NCBI GenBank assembly: GCA_947625425.1
Contig: CANQOH010000007.1
Location: 1 to 44,557, forward strand
Origin: an uncultured Bacilli bacterium
Lineage (GTDB): Bacteria; Bacillota_I; Bacilli_A; RF39; UBA660
DNA length: 44,557 nt
Reading direction: 5' to 3'
Shown: positions 15,042-23,715 of the stretch, one piece after another
Layout of the letters: every line of letters starts with the position of its first letter
How positions within the stretch are numbered: the stretch's first letter is position 1
Made by a program: the position numbers and the translations under genes
Notes under the pieces: generated by a model
Told to the model about the DNA's origin: nothing
Seen by the model: the letters and a program-made list of their open reading frames with translations, nothing else
The model's database searches: none

Positions 15042-17300
15042 TTAATTCAATATTTTTTCTAAGATATTAAGGATTGTTTCATCATCGGCTTCACTATTTA
15101 TATAAGCTTTAAAGCCACTATCTATAATTATTTCTTTAGCTATTTTATCTTTTTTAGATTTAAGTAAAACGACTGGGGTATTAAAGCCTTCTAGGGAAGT
15201 AATGTTTTCCATTAATTCATTAGGACTAATATCTTGAAGATTATTATTAATAATTATTAAATCATATTTATTATCAATTACGTTTTCAATAGCATTTATA
15301 CCACTATTTAAAGTAATGACTGAATAATCATGAGCAATTAATAAAGTTTCTAATTTTTTTGTTAATTCTTTATTATCATTAACAAGTAAAACTTTCTTAG
15401 AAGCAGTATCACTACTAAGTTCTATTACTTTAGTATTTATAACAGAAGTAATATCGTTTTTTAGAGTTGTATTTGTCGCATTACTGTTTTTCTTATTTAA
15501 GAATTGTCTTATAACTCTTTCTAATTCTGGTTTTTCAATAGGTTTGGCTAAGTAATCATCAAAACCAGCTTCTAAGTATTCTTCTTTCATACCAGAGATG
15601 GCATTAGCTGTTAAAGCAATAACTGGGGTATTAAAATCTTTAATTTGTTTTAGTCTTTCAAGAGTTTCTTTACCACTTAATTTAGGCATCATATCATCAA
15701 GAAGAATCATATCGTATTTTTCGCCTTTATTAATTTTTTCTAGACATAGACCTCCGCTAGTACATGAATCAATATCAAAATTATATTTCTTAAGTAAAGT
15801 AACTGCTACTTTAATATTTAATTCGTTATCATCAACAATTAATAAACGAGCGCCATTAGCATTAATCATTTTACTATCAGAAATAATAGTTTCTTTTTGT
15901 TGTGGTGGTTCAACAGCAATAATTCTTTGATCAATAGATACTGTAAATTTGGAACCTTGACCATAAACTGATTGAACAACAATTTTGCCATGCATTAAAT
16001 CGACAAGTTTTTTGGTGATAGCAAGACCTAAACCTGTACCTTCGATAGTTTGTTGTTTTTCAACATCAAGTCTTTCAAATTTAGAAAATATTTTATCGAT
16101 ATTTTCATTTTTAATACCCATTCCACTATCTTCAACGGAAACGATTAAACGACAGACATTTTCTTTAATAACGGTAGAAACAGTAAAATCAATATAACCT
16201 TCTTTAGTATATTTAACAGCATTAGTTAAAATATTTAGATAGATTTGTTTTAAACGAGATGAATCTCCATATAAAATACGAGGAATAGACTTATCAATAT
16301 TAACTCTAAAATCTAAGCCTTTATCACCTATTCTAGCTTGAGTTAAGGCAACTAATTCATCTAAGATGGCTTTAATATCATATTCTTTATTAATTATTTC
16401 TAATTTATTAGCTTCGATTTTAGAAATATCTAAGATACCATTAACGATTTCAAGTAAATTATTTGAAGCCATGATAATATCATCAACTTTTTCTTTAGCA
16501 CTACTTGGTAGATTATCTTCTTTTAAAGATTCACTAAAACCAACTATCGCATTTAATGGTGTTCTTATTTCATGAGACATGTTTGATAAGAAGTCAGTTT
16601 TAGCATGGTTAGCTTTTTCGGCATTTTCTTTAGCGATTGATACTTGTTCAAGCATTTTAACATCGGGGTTTTCAATCGTGAAGTACATGATAAAGACAAC
16701 TAAAGCAAATGATGTTGCTATTAGATTTATGCCTGGGAAAATAGCTCTAATAATTATAGATAAAGTCATTAGAACAATTAACGAAACAAGAGGAATAGCT
16801 TTTTTCTTATCAATGCTTTTAAATTTCTTTGCCATAAAGATAACATCAAGTATTAGTTCAACACCACTTATTATGTATAATAAGTTTACTGCTAAGCCGT
16901 ATGAAAAGGCCATTTCACCATCGTAATAGAAATCTAATGGTGCTAATAACAATACTACTGTAATAATTAAAAGATACCAGATAAAGATACCTTTAGGGAA
17001 TTTTTTATTTTCACCAATTGTAATATTATAAAAATAAACAAGGAAGAAAGCACCCCACCAAAAGATGGAAATCAACATTAATCTAGAAATAATATATATA
17101 TAAAGACTGTTTGTACTAAGGTTTTCAAATGATGATGACACGCAAAGAAATTCCACAATTAAAGCAAAGAAAGTACAAAAAACAATTATTGTATATATCT
17201 TATTTTCTTTTGATTCGACTCTTTCTTTAGAAAAATAAAAACATGATGCTAAAAAAATAAATAAAAAAGAACAGATTTCAAAACTAATGGCTATCATCAT
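15042..17300 (-). CDS. Membrane hybrid histidine kinase with two receivers, the second degenerate
   Basis: A 752-residue sensor with about seven membrane segments (1-210), HisKA box MSHEIRTPLNAIVGFSE (His243), an ATPase domain (NILTNAVKYT, 356-365; EDSGMGI; GTGLGLAIT), an active-looking receiver (484-603; VDDN, Asp535 in LLDDMMP, Lys in AKP) and a second receiver-like domain (635-752). In the second, the acidic pair reads VNDN, the phospho-acceptor is Asn685 (IIINNNLQD) and the Lys-Pro site reads YINSE, so it cannot be phosphorylated in the usual way. It is paralogous to the kinase at 11041-12954. It is co-transcribed with the Hpt-REC gene downstream. Shine-Dalgarno AGGGGT. Confidence 0.92.
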   Translation of the reverse strand: MMIAISFEICSFLFIFLASCFYFSKERVESKENKIYTIIVFCTFFALIVEFLCVSSSFENLSTNSLYIYIISRLMLISIFWWGAFFLVYFYNITIGENKKFPKGIFIWYLLIITVVLLLAPLDFYYDGEMAFSYGLAVNLLYIISGVELILDVIFMAKKFKSIDKKKAIPLVSLIVLMTLSIIIRAIFPGINLIATSFALVVFIMYFTIENPDVKMLEQVSIAKENAEKANHAKTDFLSNMSHEIRTPLNAIVGFSESLKEDNLPSSAKEKVDDIIMASNNLLEIVNGILDISKIEANKLEIINKEYDIKAILDELVALTQARIGDKGLDFRVNIDKSIPRILYGDSSRLKQIYLNILTNAVKYTKEGYIDFTVSTVIKENVCRLIVSVEDSGMGIKNENIDKIFSKFERLDVEKQQTIEGTGLGLAITKKLVDLMHGKIVVQSVYGQGSKFTVSIDQRIIAVEPPQQKETIISDSKMINANGARLLIVDDNELNIKVAVTLLKKYNFDIDSCTSGGLCLEKINKGEKYDMILLDDMMPKLSGKETLERLKQIKDFNTPVIALTANAISGMKEEYLEAGFDDYLAKPIEKPELERVIRQFLNKKNSNATNTTLKNDITSVINTKVIELSSDTASKKVLLVNDNKELTKKLETLLIAHDYSVITLNSGINAIENVIDNKYDLIIINNNLQDISPNELMENITSLEGFNTPVVLLKSKKDKIAKEIIIDSGFKAYINSEADDETILNILEKILN

Positions 17301-17326
17301 ATTAATTACCCCTATCGTATGTGTAT

Positions 17327-17335
17327 ATTATATCA
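17327..17335 (-). promoter_or_regulatory. Extended -10 promoter of the kinase/Hpt-REC pair
   Basis: TGATATAAT on the minus strand, the same extended -10 element as at murT; no clear -35. Confidence 0.6.
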
Positions 17336-17342
17336 TAATATT

Positions 17343-17370
17343 AAAAAAAAGTATTACTTATGTAATACCT
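17343..17370 (-). terminator. Terminator after the acyl-CoA-ligase-like gene
   Basis: A stem GTATTAC/GTAATAC with a 4-nt loop and eight T on the minus strand, overlapping the end of the coding region. Confidence 0.8.
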
Positions 17371-19264
17371 TTTTCATAACCTTTTGATATAATTTCTTTT
17401 CTGGTTGCTCTTTATGTTGTGATTCATTAACTATTCTTTTTAATTCTTTAATATCTATTTTTCCATTAGTTGGAATATAAGGAATTTCATCTAAGATAAC
17501 AAAATCAATTGGAATTTGATGTTCATCTTTAATATATTGCTTACAATATTTTTTAATTTCCTCTATAGATAATTTAGCTGACGGATCTTTTAGAGTGATA
17601 CAAGCTACAGGAACTTCACCTTGAGCATGCAATTCATCTTTAACACCGATAACAACACTTTTTTCTATTGCAGGGAAATTGTTTAAAATAGATTCAACAT
17701 ATGATGGTAGGATTTTGAATCCTCCATAATTAATAATCATTCTTTTGATTCGGTCTGTTATGTAGATAAATCCATCCCTAGTGATGTATCCTAAATCACC
17801 GGTATGAACCCATGTTTTACCATCAGAATGAGTTTTTAATACTTGTTCAGTTTCTTTAGGACTATTAAGGTATTCACTCATTGCTGTTGGACCTTGAACG
17901 CATACTTCACCAATTTCTCCATAAGTTAATTCTTCTTCGGAATTTGGGTTAAAAATAGCAACTGTAGTTAGAGGTAACGGAATTCCAACACTACCGATTT
18001 TATTACATTCGTTAGAAACGTTAACAGTTACGCCTGAACATGTTTCTGATGAACCATATCCTTTAGCAACTTTGTATATACAACCATGTTTTCTTAACCA
18101 TTCATTTGATTTTTCTTCTAATTTAGTATCCATTGAATCGCCACCAACAGTTGGAGCGACAATATATGATAAGTCTTCATTAGCTAGTTTTTTACTATAT
18201 ATTAGGTTCTCAAAATGAGATGGTGCTAATGTCATATGAATTGGTTTTTTCTTTATAAGAAGTTTTGGTAATTTTTTAGGATCAAATAATGGAACAAGAT
18301 TAATAGTTATTCCTCTAATTAATGGAAGTAATGTTCCTGTACTTGCACCATAGATAATAAATAATGGCATGATTCCTAACCAAGTTTCACCACGTTTGAA
18401 TTTTATTCCAGAATTTATTCCTTGATATACTGAAGATAATACTGCTTTATCACTCATCACTACAGCTTTAGGAAATCCAGTAGTTCCGCCACTGTGAACA
18501 ATTAATGCTGGGCTATCTTCAATGTATTCACTATCAAGTTTTCCGTGATAATCTTTGCCACTAGCAACGAAATCTGTATAACGAGTGGTAAAACTATTAT
18601 CAACTTTTTTAGTGATATTAAGTTTTTCGTAAAGTTTTATTAATCTCTCACTATTAAGTGGCCAATTCTTAACTGAATCTAATAAAGATGTAGAAATTAT
18701 CTTAGTAGTTTTAGTCCCCTCACATGCTTTTTTGAATTTACCACCAAATAAGTCGGTAATAATAACTATATTTGAACCATTGTCGGTTAAATATTTATGC
18801 AATCCTTCAACATTACTTCTTGGATCAATCATACTTGAAATTGCACCAATTTTGTTTAGAGCTAACATTACATATAATGATTCAGGTGTTGTTAACATAC
18901 CAACTGTTACAATCTCACCTTTTTTAACACCATTAGCTTTAAAGGCAGCAGCTAAACGATCTATGTTAGTAAATAATTCGCGATAAGTTATATTTTTGCC
19001 ATAGTATTCTAAAGCGATTTCATCTAAGTGTTCTTTGTTACTATCGTAAACTACATCATAAATCTTTTTTTTAGGTACTTGGAATGATATTTGTTCTTCG
19101 TTATACCATTTTAACCATATTTTATCAAGGCTAGGATATCCAACTGGAGGTCCTTGTAATTCGCCATTGGCTAATTGTCTTGAATATAAATTTCTTAAAT
19201 TTTCTTCTTTTTCTGATAATTCTGCTATTTTACTCTTTAAATTTATTAAATCTTGTTTTTCCAT
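17354..19264 (-). CDS. AMP-forming acyl-CoA synthetase family enzyme
   Basis: ANL-superfamily adenylating enzyme that activates a carboxylic acid, probably a fatty acid, with ATP and passes it to CoA or a carrier. The 636 residues show the P-loop motif HSGGTTGFPK (257-266), GYGSSET (402-408), TGDLG (488-492), the hinge Asp in YITDRIKRMI and the catalytic Lys in TNGKID (Lys602). The first 60 residues form a helical Glu/Lys-rich extension resembling fungal- or NRPS-like openers. No carrier domain is attached. Own promoter; the terminator separates it from the kinase gene. Context with a PlsC-like acyltransferase suggests the two act on the same acyl chain. Substrate unknown. Confidence 0.9.
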   Translation of the reverse strand: MEKQDLINLKSKIAELSEKEENLRNLYSRQLANGELQGPPVGYPSLDKIWLKWYNEEQISFQVPKKKIYDVVYDSNKEHLDEIALEYYGKNITYRELFTNIDRLAAAFKANGVKKGEIVTVGMLTTPESLYVMLALNKIGAISSMIDPRSNVEGLHKYLTDNGSNIVIITDLFGGKFKKACEGTKTTKIISTSLLDSVKNWPLNSERLIKLYEKLNITKKVDNSFTTRYTDFVASGKDYHGKLDSEYIEDSPALIVHSGGTTGFPKAVVMSDKAVLSSVYQGINSGIKFKRGETWLGIMPLFIIYGASTGTLLPLIRGITINLVPLFDPKKLPKLLIKKKPIHMTLAPSHFENLIYSKKLANEDLSYIVAPTVGGDSMDTKLEEKSNEWLRKHGCIYKVAKGYGSSETCSGVTVNVSNECNKIGSVGIPLPLTTVAIFNPNSEEELTYGEIGEVCVQGPTAMSEYLNSPKETEQVLKTHSDGKTWVHTGDLGYITRDGFIYITDRIKRMIINYGGFKILPSYVESILNNFPAIEKSVVIGVKDELHAQGEVPVACITLKDPSAKLSIEEIKKYCKQYIKDEHQIPIDFVILDEIPYIPTNGKIDIKELKRIVNESQHKEQPEKKLYQKVMKKVLHK

Positions 19265-19288
19265 AGTAAGCCCCCTAAGTTGTTTTTT

Positions 19289-19317
19289 ATTTTATCTTAA
19301 TTTCCATTATTTAGCAA
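19289..19317 (-). promoter_or_regulatory. Promoter of the acyl-CoA-ligase-like gene
   Basis: TTGCTA (19317-19312), 17-nt spacer, TAAAAT (19294-19289), followed by a strong AGGGGG ribosome site. Confidence 0.7.
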
Positions 19318-19322
19318 TTTTT

Positions 19323-20873
19323 TCAAGCTTTTTCAATTATTTTTATAGCTACTTTAATGCCGTCGACGGCTGCTGATGTAATACCTCCAGCATAACCTGC
19401 TCCTTCACCACATGGATAAATACCTTCAACATTAGACATTAATTCTTCATTTCTAACGATGGTTACTGGAGAAGATGATCTGGTTTCAACACCCGTTAAA
19501 ATAGCATCTGGATCAGCAAAGCCTTTTAATTTTTTATCAAATGATATGATACCTTCTTTTAAAGTACTAGAGATAAACTCGGGTAAGATATCATTTAAAT
19601 TACATAATGTATATCCTGGTTTGTATGAAGGAATTACACTACCTATTTTCGTACTAGGTACATTATTTAAGAAGTCTTCTACTCTTTGAACTGGAGCATT
19701 ATTATTAGAACCACCTAAGATATAAGCTTTATGTTCTAATTCTTCTTGGAAATACATACCTGCTAATGGATCTTTACCTTTAAAATCAGTCGTCATAACA
19801 TTGACTAATAGAGCACTATTAGCATTTTCTTTATCTCTTTTATAAGTAGACATACCATTAGTAACGATTGATTCGTTAGTTGATGCTGAAGCAATTACTT
19901 CACCACCAGGACACATACAGAATGTATAACAACTTCTTTTTGGTCCATGATAAACAAATTTATATTCAGCTGGTGGTAATTTAAGTTCAGTCATTGTACC
20001 ATATTGAGCTTCATTTATAAAAGCTTGTTTATGTTCAATACGAACACCAACAGAGAAATTTTTTCTTTCTATATTTAATTTATTTTCTAATAACATTTTA
20101 TAAGTATCTCTGGCACTATGACCAATAGCTAAAACTAAAGTATCAGTTATGAATTCATTTTTATTACAGATTACTTTAATTAAGTTTTCACCTTTTTGAA
20201 TATTAGTTAACTTATTATTAAAGTAGTATTTACCACCTTTAGATTCAATATATTTTCTGATATTTTTTAATATTTCAACTAAGTTATCAGTACCAATATG
20301 AGGTTTATTGGAATATAAAATCTCTTTAGGAGCACCGAATTCATGAAAATAATTTAGAACTTTTTTTATATATGGTGAACTAATACCGGTAGTTAATTTA
20401 CCATCAGAAAATGTTCCAGCACCACCTTCACCAAATTGAACATTACATAATTCATTTATCTTACCTGTTTCACGATATTCATTAACGTATTTCATACGTT
20501 CATCAACTTTAGAGCCTTGTTCTATTATGATTGGTTCATAACCATTATCAACTAATGTTAAAGCACAGAATAAACCAGCTGGGCCTGAACCAACAATAAT
20601 TGGTTTATAATTAGATTTTCTTCTTTTAGTAATCTTTTCTTCTTCTGGGTAATCAATATGTTTAAATTTAGGATACTTAGTTTCATCTTTAACGACAAAA
20701 TCAATAGCATAAGTATAGTGAACATTCTTTTTATCACGAGCATCAATAGATTTACGAGAGATATTAGCACTTATGACATCTTCTAATTCAATCCAGTTTT
20801 TAAGTAATGTTCTTCTAATAAATTCATTGTCATCTAAATCACGATAGACTTTTATATTATCTATTCTAAGCAT
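19323..20873 (-). CDS. COG2509-type FAD-dependent dehydrogenase of unknown substrate
   Basis: A 516-residue flavoprotein. An N-terminal domain of about 90 residues precedes the dinucleotide-binding loop VGSGPAGLF, followed by VQFGEGGAGTFSDGKL, a signature of the uncharacterised COG2509 FAD dehydrogenases (related to but separate from HI0933-like proteins). A second block (LVLAIGHSARDTYKML) and a C-terminal GEGAGYAGGITSAA close the FAD site. The real substrate of this family is not known to me. I start at ATG 20873 behind GGGTGG; the in-frame GTG at 20882 lies inside that site. A TGATAAAAT extended -10 lies about 20 nt upstream, after the pyrH terminator. Confidence 0.88.
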   Translation of the reverse strand: MLRIDNIKVYRDLDDNEFIRRTLLKNWIELEDVISANISRKSIDARDKKNVHYTYAIDFVVKDETKYPKFKHIDYPEEEKITKRRKSNYKPIIVGSGPAGLFCALTLVDNGYEPIIIEQGSKVDERMKYVNEYRETGKINELCNVQFGEGGAGTFSDGKLTTGISSPYIKKVLNYFHEFGAPKEILYSNKPHIGTDNLVEILKNIRKYIESKGGKYYFNNKLTNIQKGENLIKVICNKNEFITDTLVLAIGHSARDTYKMLLENKLNIERKNFSVGVRIEHKQAFINEAQYGTMTELKLPPAEYKFVYHGPKRSCYTFCMCPGGEVIASASTNESIVTNGMSTYKRDKENANSALLVNVMTTDFKGKDPLAGMYFQEELEHKAYILGGSNNNAPVQRVEDFLNNVPSTKIGSVIPSYKPGYTLCNLNDILPEFISSTLKEGIISFDKKLKGFADPDAILTGVETRSSSPVTIVRNEELMSNVEGIYPCGEGAGYAGGITSAAVDGIKVAIKIIEKA

Positions 20874-20912
20874 ACTTACCACCCTATCTCTTCTATTTTA
20901 TCATATTTAATC

Positions 20913-20934
20913 AAAAAAAGAAGTATTTACTTCT
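20913..20934 (-). terminator. Terminator after pyrH
   Basis: A 6-bp stem GAAGTA/TACTTC with a very short loop and seven T on the minus strand, just past the pyrH stop. Confidence 0.7.
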
Positions 20935-21637
20935 CTTTATTAGTTACGATTGTACCTATTTTTTCTCCTTTAATAACTTTTTTTAGATTTCCTTTGGTAT
21001 TTATATCAAAAACGATTATAGGAATATTATTATCCATACATAGTGATGTCGCGGTTGTATCCATAACATTTAGTTTTTGGTTTAAAACTTCTAAGTAAGT
21101 TATTTCTTTTATTTTTTTAGCATCTTCATGTTTCTTTGGATCTTTATCATAAATACCATCAACATTAGTAGCTTTAAGTAGTGCATCAGCGTTTATTTCA
21201 GCAGCACGTAAGGCAGCCGCTGTATCAGTACTAAAGAATGGTGAACCTGTACCACAGCCAAAGACAACTACACGATGATTACTTAGATGTTTAATCGCAC
21301 GATCTTTAATATAATATTCAGCTATCTGACGCATTTCAACACCGGTTTGAACTCTTACTTCTACATCTAGTTGTTTAAAGGCATCACCTAGAGCTAAAGC
21401 ATTCATTGTTGTTCCTAACATACCAATATAATCAGAAGTACAACGATCCATTTGTTGGTTACTTCTACCACGCCAGAAATTACCACCACCAACAACGATA
21501 CCAACTTCAACACCTAAAGTAGTTATTTCTTTTATTTCACGACAGATATCTAAGACTTTTTCAAAGTCAATACCAGTTTGTTTAGTACCAGCTAAAGATT
21601 CACCACTTAGTTTTAATAATATTCTTTTATATTTCAT
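20927..21637 (-). CDS. pyrH: UMP kinase
   Basis: PyrH phosphorylates UMP to UDP with ATP, a hexameric cytosolic enzyme of the amino acid kinase fold, essential for pyrimidine nucleotide and cell-wall sugar supply. The 236 residues match the family: [14 protein letters not shown] at the start, [44 protein letters not shown], and DGIYDKDPK. The Shine-Dalgarno GGAGGA directly follows a terminator T run (21649-21655), so pyrH has no promoter of its own behind that hairpin and must be reached by read-through. It is detached from rpsB-tsf, and frr is not next to it. Confidence 0.97.
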   Translation of the reverse strand: MKYKRILLKLSGESLAGTKQTGIDFEKVLDICREIKEITTLGVEVGIVVGGGNFWRGRSNQQMDRCTSDYIGMLGTTMNALALGDAFKQLDVEVRVQTGVEMRQIAEYYIKDRAIKHLSNHRVVVFGCGTGSPFFSTDTAAALRAAEINADALLKATNVDGIYDKDPKKHEDAKKIKEITYLEVLNQKLNVMDTTATSLCMDNNIPIIVFDINTKGNLKKVIKGEKIGTIVTNKEK

Positions 21638-21648
21638 TTTATTCCTCC

Positions 21649-21685
21649 AAAAAAAGACTTATTACCAATAAAGATAATAAGTCTT
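21649..21685 (-). promoter_or_regulatory. Terminator hairpin in the pyrH leader (attenuator candidate)
   Basis: On the minus strand AAGACTTATTA (21685-21675) pairs perfectly with TAATAAGTCTT (21664-21654), 11 bp with a 10-nt loop, followed by seven T and then directly by the pyrH ribosome site. The stop codon of a 15-codon leader ORF is inside the 5' arm. A ribosome at that stop would block the hairpin, so this looks like translation-coupled attenuation. The structure is seen; the regulation is inferred. Confidence 0.65.
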
Positions 21686-21731
21686 AAAATATAAGTAATG
21701 ATGAAGATATTAAAGAAATATTTATTAACAT
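21684..21731 (-). CDS. Short leader peptide ORF upstream of pyrH
   Basis: Fifteen codons, MLINISLISSSLLIF, with GGAAG 8 nt before the ATG (21731). An in-frame ATG at 21737 is too close to that site. It is U-rich and codes mostly for Leu, Ile and Ser. Its TAA (21686-21684) lies in the 5' arm of the terminator hairpin. It sits about 15 nt behind a good promoter. Likely a regulatory leader peptide for pyrH; a small hydrophobic membrane peptide or toxin is an alternative. Confidence 0.5.
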   Translation of the reverse strand: MLINISLISSSLLIF

Positions 21732-21753
21732 ATTCATCACTTCCTTAATTAAT

Positions 21754-21782
21754 ATAATACAATATTAAATTTAATAATTCAA
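21754..21782 (-). promoter_or_regulatory. Promoter of the leader-pyrH transcript
   Basis: TTGAAT (21782-21777), 17-nt spacer, TATTAT (21759-21754) on the minus strand, starting directly after the stop codon of the upstream secreted-protein gene. Confidence 0.65.
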
Positions 21783-22817
21783 TTATTTATATTGTAATCT
21801 TGGAGATGTACTTAAATAAGCATTTCTTTCAGTAGCATATCTTAATGAATCATAGCTATAACCCATTTTTCTTAATTCTTCTTTTTCGTAATCAGATAAA
21901 GCTGTGGCACTTGATGGAGCGTCAATAGAAGTTTCATAGTTATTGGCATCAGTCATTACTGAACTAAGATCTAAAGCGGTAGTTAAGTCTGATTTACGTT
22001 CGTCATCAGGAAATGATAACCATACAGATTCACCAGTATAAGTATCTACTCCATTATAAGCAAATGAGTTTTCATATGTGTTACTATAACCAGATAAGTT
22101 ATTTAAACCAGTATTATATCTAGTATCTAATGATACACAACTTGCTTTAATACTATCAACTAAATCACCATATAAATTAACTTTTTGAATAGTACCATTA
22201 ATAGTAAAGATAGCATAAGCTTCATTACTATTTATAACGATATTAGGATATGAAGCAGCATTACCATATTCACTAACAATAATACCATATACGGTAGAAG
22301 CTAAACCATTTTTAAGATTTCTTGATACTGTACCACAAGCAAATAAAGTATAAGCATCAATAGCTGGTTTGTTACTTAAGTTATTATCAAGGAATTCTCT
22401 ACTACGATCTCTACTAACAGCATAAGTATAATCACTATATAAGTCATCTACATCTAAAGATAAAACTTCTTCTTTAGTTGTATTAGTGTAATATAGTGGT
22501 GATAAATAATAAGTATTTAATGCAGTTGATAATTCAATAGCCTTTCTAATTTCTTCATCGGTTACATATGATTCACTATATTTGTTGTAACCTTCGAAAT
22601 AATTTCTTACATCAGTACCATCTTGGGCTTTAATAGCAGCTCTATCTCCCCAAGCGTCAGCATCAGCAATAATATCACTAGCAGGAACATCAGCATAAGC
22701 AACTGTTGGAGCACCAACCATTAAAGCAGCAATTAAAGTAGTTGCGGTAGCAATTTTAGCAGCGCCAGTTAAAACACTATTTTTAGATGCATTTTCTTTA
22801 AATTTTTTAATTCCCAT
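21783..22817 (-). CDS. Secreted protein of unknown function
   Basis: I do not recognise the family. The 344-residue protein starts MGIKKFKENASKN, followed by a hydrophobic signal segment (about 16-38) ending in VAYADVPA, a plausible signal peptidase site. The mature part is acidic, rich in Ser, Thr, Asn, Tyr and Asp, with YxxTNTTKEEV and CGTVSRNLKNG stretches and no catalytic motif I can name. The C-terminus, ERNAYLSTSPRLQYK, resembles that of the next gene upstream (ERGAYLST). I use the ATG at 22817 behind GGAGGG; the longer in-frame start at 22871 has no ribosome site and would bury the signal peptide. Confidence 0.75.
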   Translation of the reverse strand: MGIKKFKENASKNSVLTGAAKIATATTLIAALMVGAPTVAYADVPASDIIADADAWGDRAAIKAQDGTDVRNYFEGYNKYSESYVTDEEIRKAIELSTALNTYYLSPLYYTNTTKEEVLSLDVDDLYSDYTYAVSRDRSREFLDNNLSNKPAIDAYTLFACGTVSRNLKNGLASTVYGIIVSEYGNAASYPNIVINSNEAYAIFTINGTIQKVNLYGDLVDSIKASCVSLDTRYNTGLNNLSGYSNTYENSFAYNGVDTYTGESVWLSFPDDERKSDLTTALDLSSVMTDANNYETSIDAPSSATALSDYEKEELRKMGYSYDSLRYATERNAYLSTSPRLQYK

Positions 22818-22895
22818 TATAAACCCTCCGTTTATAGCTAAAATTCTAGCATTAGAGTTGGTAGTTGTCAAATTTTTTAGTGATTTTTAAGCATT

Positions 22896-22920
22896 AAAAA
22901 AATTAGGCATAAACCTAATT
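22896..22920 (-). terminator. Terminator after the riboswitch-controlled gene
   Basis: A 7-bp stem AATTAGG/CCTAATT with a 6-nt loop and seven T on the minus strand. Confidence 0.85.
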
Positions 22921-22929
22921 CCTTTTAAC

Positions 22930-23523
22930 TTATGATAAGATTAGTTTTTGCTCGTCGTTAACTTTAGCATAAGTTGATAAGTAAGCGCCTCTTTCAAGAG
23001 TATTATAATCATTAGTACTAGCATTATAAGTTACAATAAAGCTTCCTTTTAAGCAAACGGCTTTAGCACCCCAACTAGTAATAATAATTAAGTTTTCTGG
23101 GACTTCAGTTAGTAAACGAGGTTCAGCTTCAGGAACATATTCTTCGCCATCTTTATAATACATCTTAGCAAATTTAGCAGCTTTAACAACGTATTCTTCA
23201 TTTGAAGTACTTGAAGTATTAGTTACAACAACATCTGGCATTAATGTGCCATCTTCTTGTGGTCTTTCACTAACTGTAGCTGTTTCTTCACTTAAGATAT
23301 ATTCACGACCTTCAATAGTTGTTTTTAAAACCGTATGAATAACTTCGCCAACCTTTCCTAGACGAGCGCTTACTTTCCCCTTTTTATATGCGACATGTTT
23401 TTTATCTTCGCTTATTGTCGCAAGATAAGCACCTATTTCTTCATTAGGGATAATACGACATTCAATTTCTAGATCCCCATATTCTTCTGGATGAGCACTT
23501 TTTAAAATTACTTTTTCTGTCAT
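22930..23523 (-). CDS. Cytosolic protein of unknown function behind a Mn2+-type riboswitch
   Basis: A 197-residue acidic protein with no signal or membrane segment. I do not recognise the family. Mixed alpha/beta pattern; two similar phrases, EIGAYLATI (30-38) and RGAYLSTY (near the end), flank it, and there is a conserved-looking LIIITSWGAKAVCLKGSFIV stretch. One Cys in the N-terminal half and one near 157; no obvious metal-binding cluster. Shine-Dalgarno GGAAGTG, 8 nt from the ATG. The message starts near 23709 and must pass a riboswitch terminator, so expression probably rises with Mn2+. It is a single-gene unit. Usual targets of this riboswitch are Mn2+ exporters, which this is not. Confidence 0.75.
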   Translation of the reverse strand: MTEKVILKSAHPEEYGDLEIECRIIPNEEIGAYLATISEDKKHVAYKKGKVSARLGKVGEVIHTVLKTTIEGREYILSEETATVSERPQEDGTLMPDVVVTNTSSTSNEEYVVKAAKFAKMYYKDGEEYVPEAEPRLLTEVPENLIIITSWGAKAVCLKGSFIVTYNASTNDYNTLERGAYLSTYAKVNDEQKLILS

Positions 23524-23594
23524 TTAAAACACTTCCTTTTCTACTTTTCAGAAAAGTTGCGACTTAAATGTTAAGAAAGAAATTTTTTTGGGGA

Positions 23595-23634
23595 CAAAAA
23601 AAACAAGACTTTTACTTATCATAAAAGTCTTGTT
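23595..23634 (-). terminator. Riboswitch expression-platform terminator
   Basis: A 13-bp stem (23602-23614 with 23622-23634) with a 7-nt loop and a T run on the minus strand. The 5' arm of the terminator includes the 3' strand of the aptamer's closing helix (CUUUU), so a folded aptamer should prevent termination. Confidence 0.85.
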
Positions 23635-23710
23635 CATTTAAATATAATCCGGACAATGTCGAAGTGACGAATTATATCGTATTATACGAGAACTACTCCC
23701 TTTTCTGTAG
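23620..23710 (-). ncRNA. Probable yybP-ykoY (Mn2+) riboswitch aptamer
   Basis: The minus-strand leader has the hallmark order of this class: AAAAGGGAGUAG at the 5' end (23704-23693), then a hairpin, then UCGUCACUUCGACAU..GUCCGG, and at the 3' end AACAAGACUUUU (23634-23623). This matches the known pattern GGGGAGUAG, CGUCA near an A-rich loop, CCGG, and CAAGACCUUU. AAAAG at 23704-23700 can pair with CUUUU at 23627-23623 to close the aptamer. Ligand binding should hold the closing helix and stop the terminator, making an ON switch. Identified from motif memory, without a covariance model. Confidence 0.75.
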
Positions 23711-23715
23711 GGTTA

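Noticed and set aside
21684..21731. Type I toxin peptide
   Set aside because: The hydrophobic short peptide could suit a toxin, but no antisense RNA promoter was seen and the stop codon position in the terminator stem fits a leader better. Not fully excluded.
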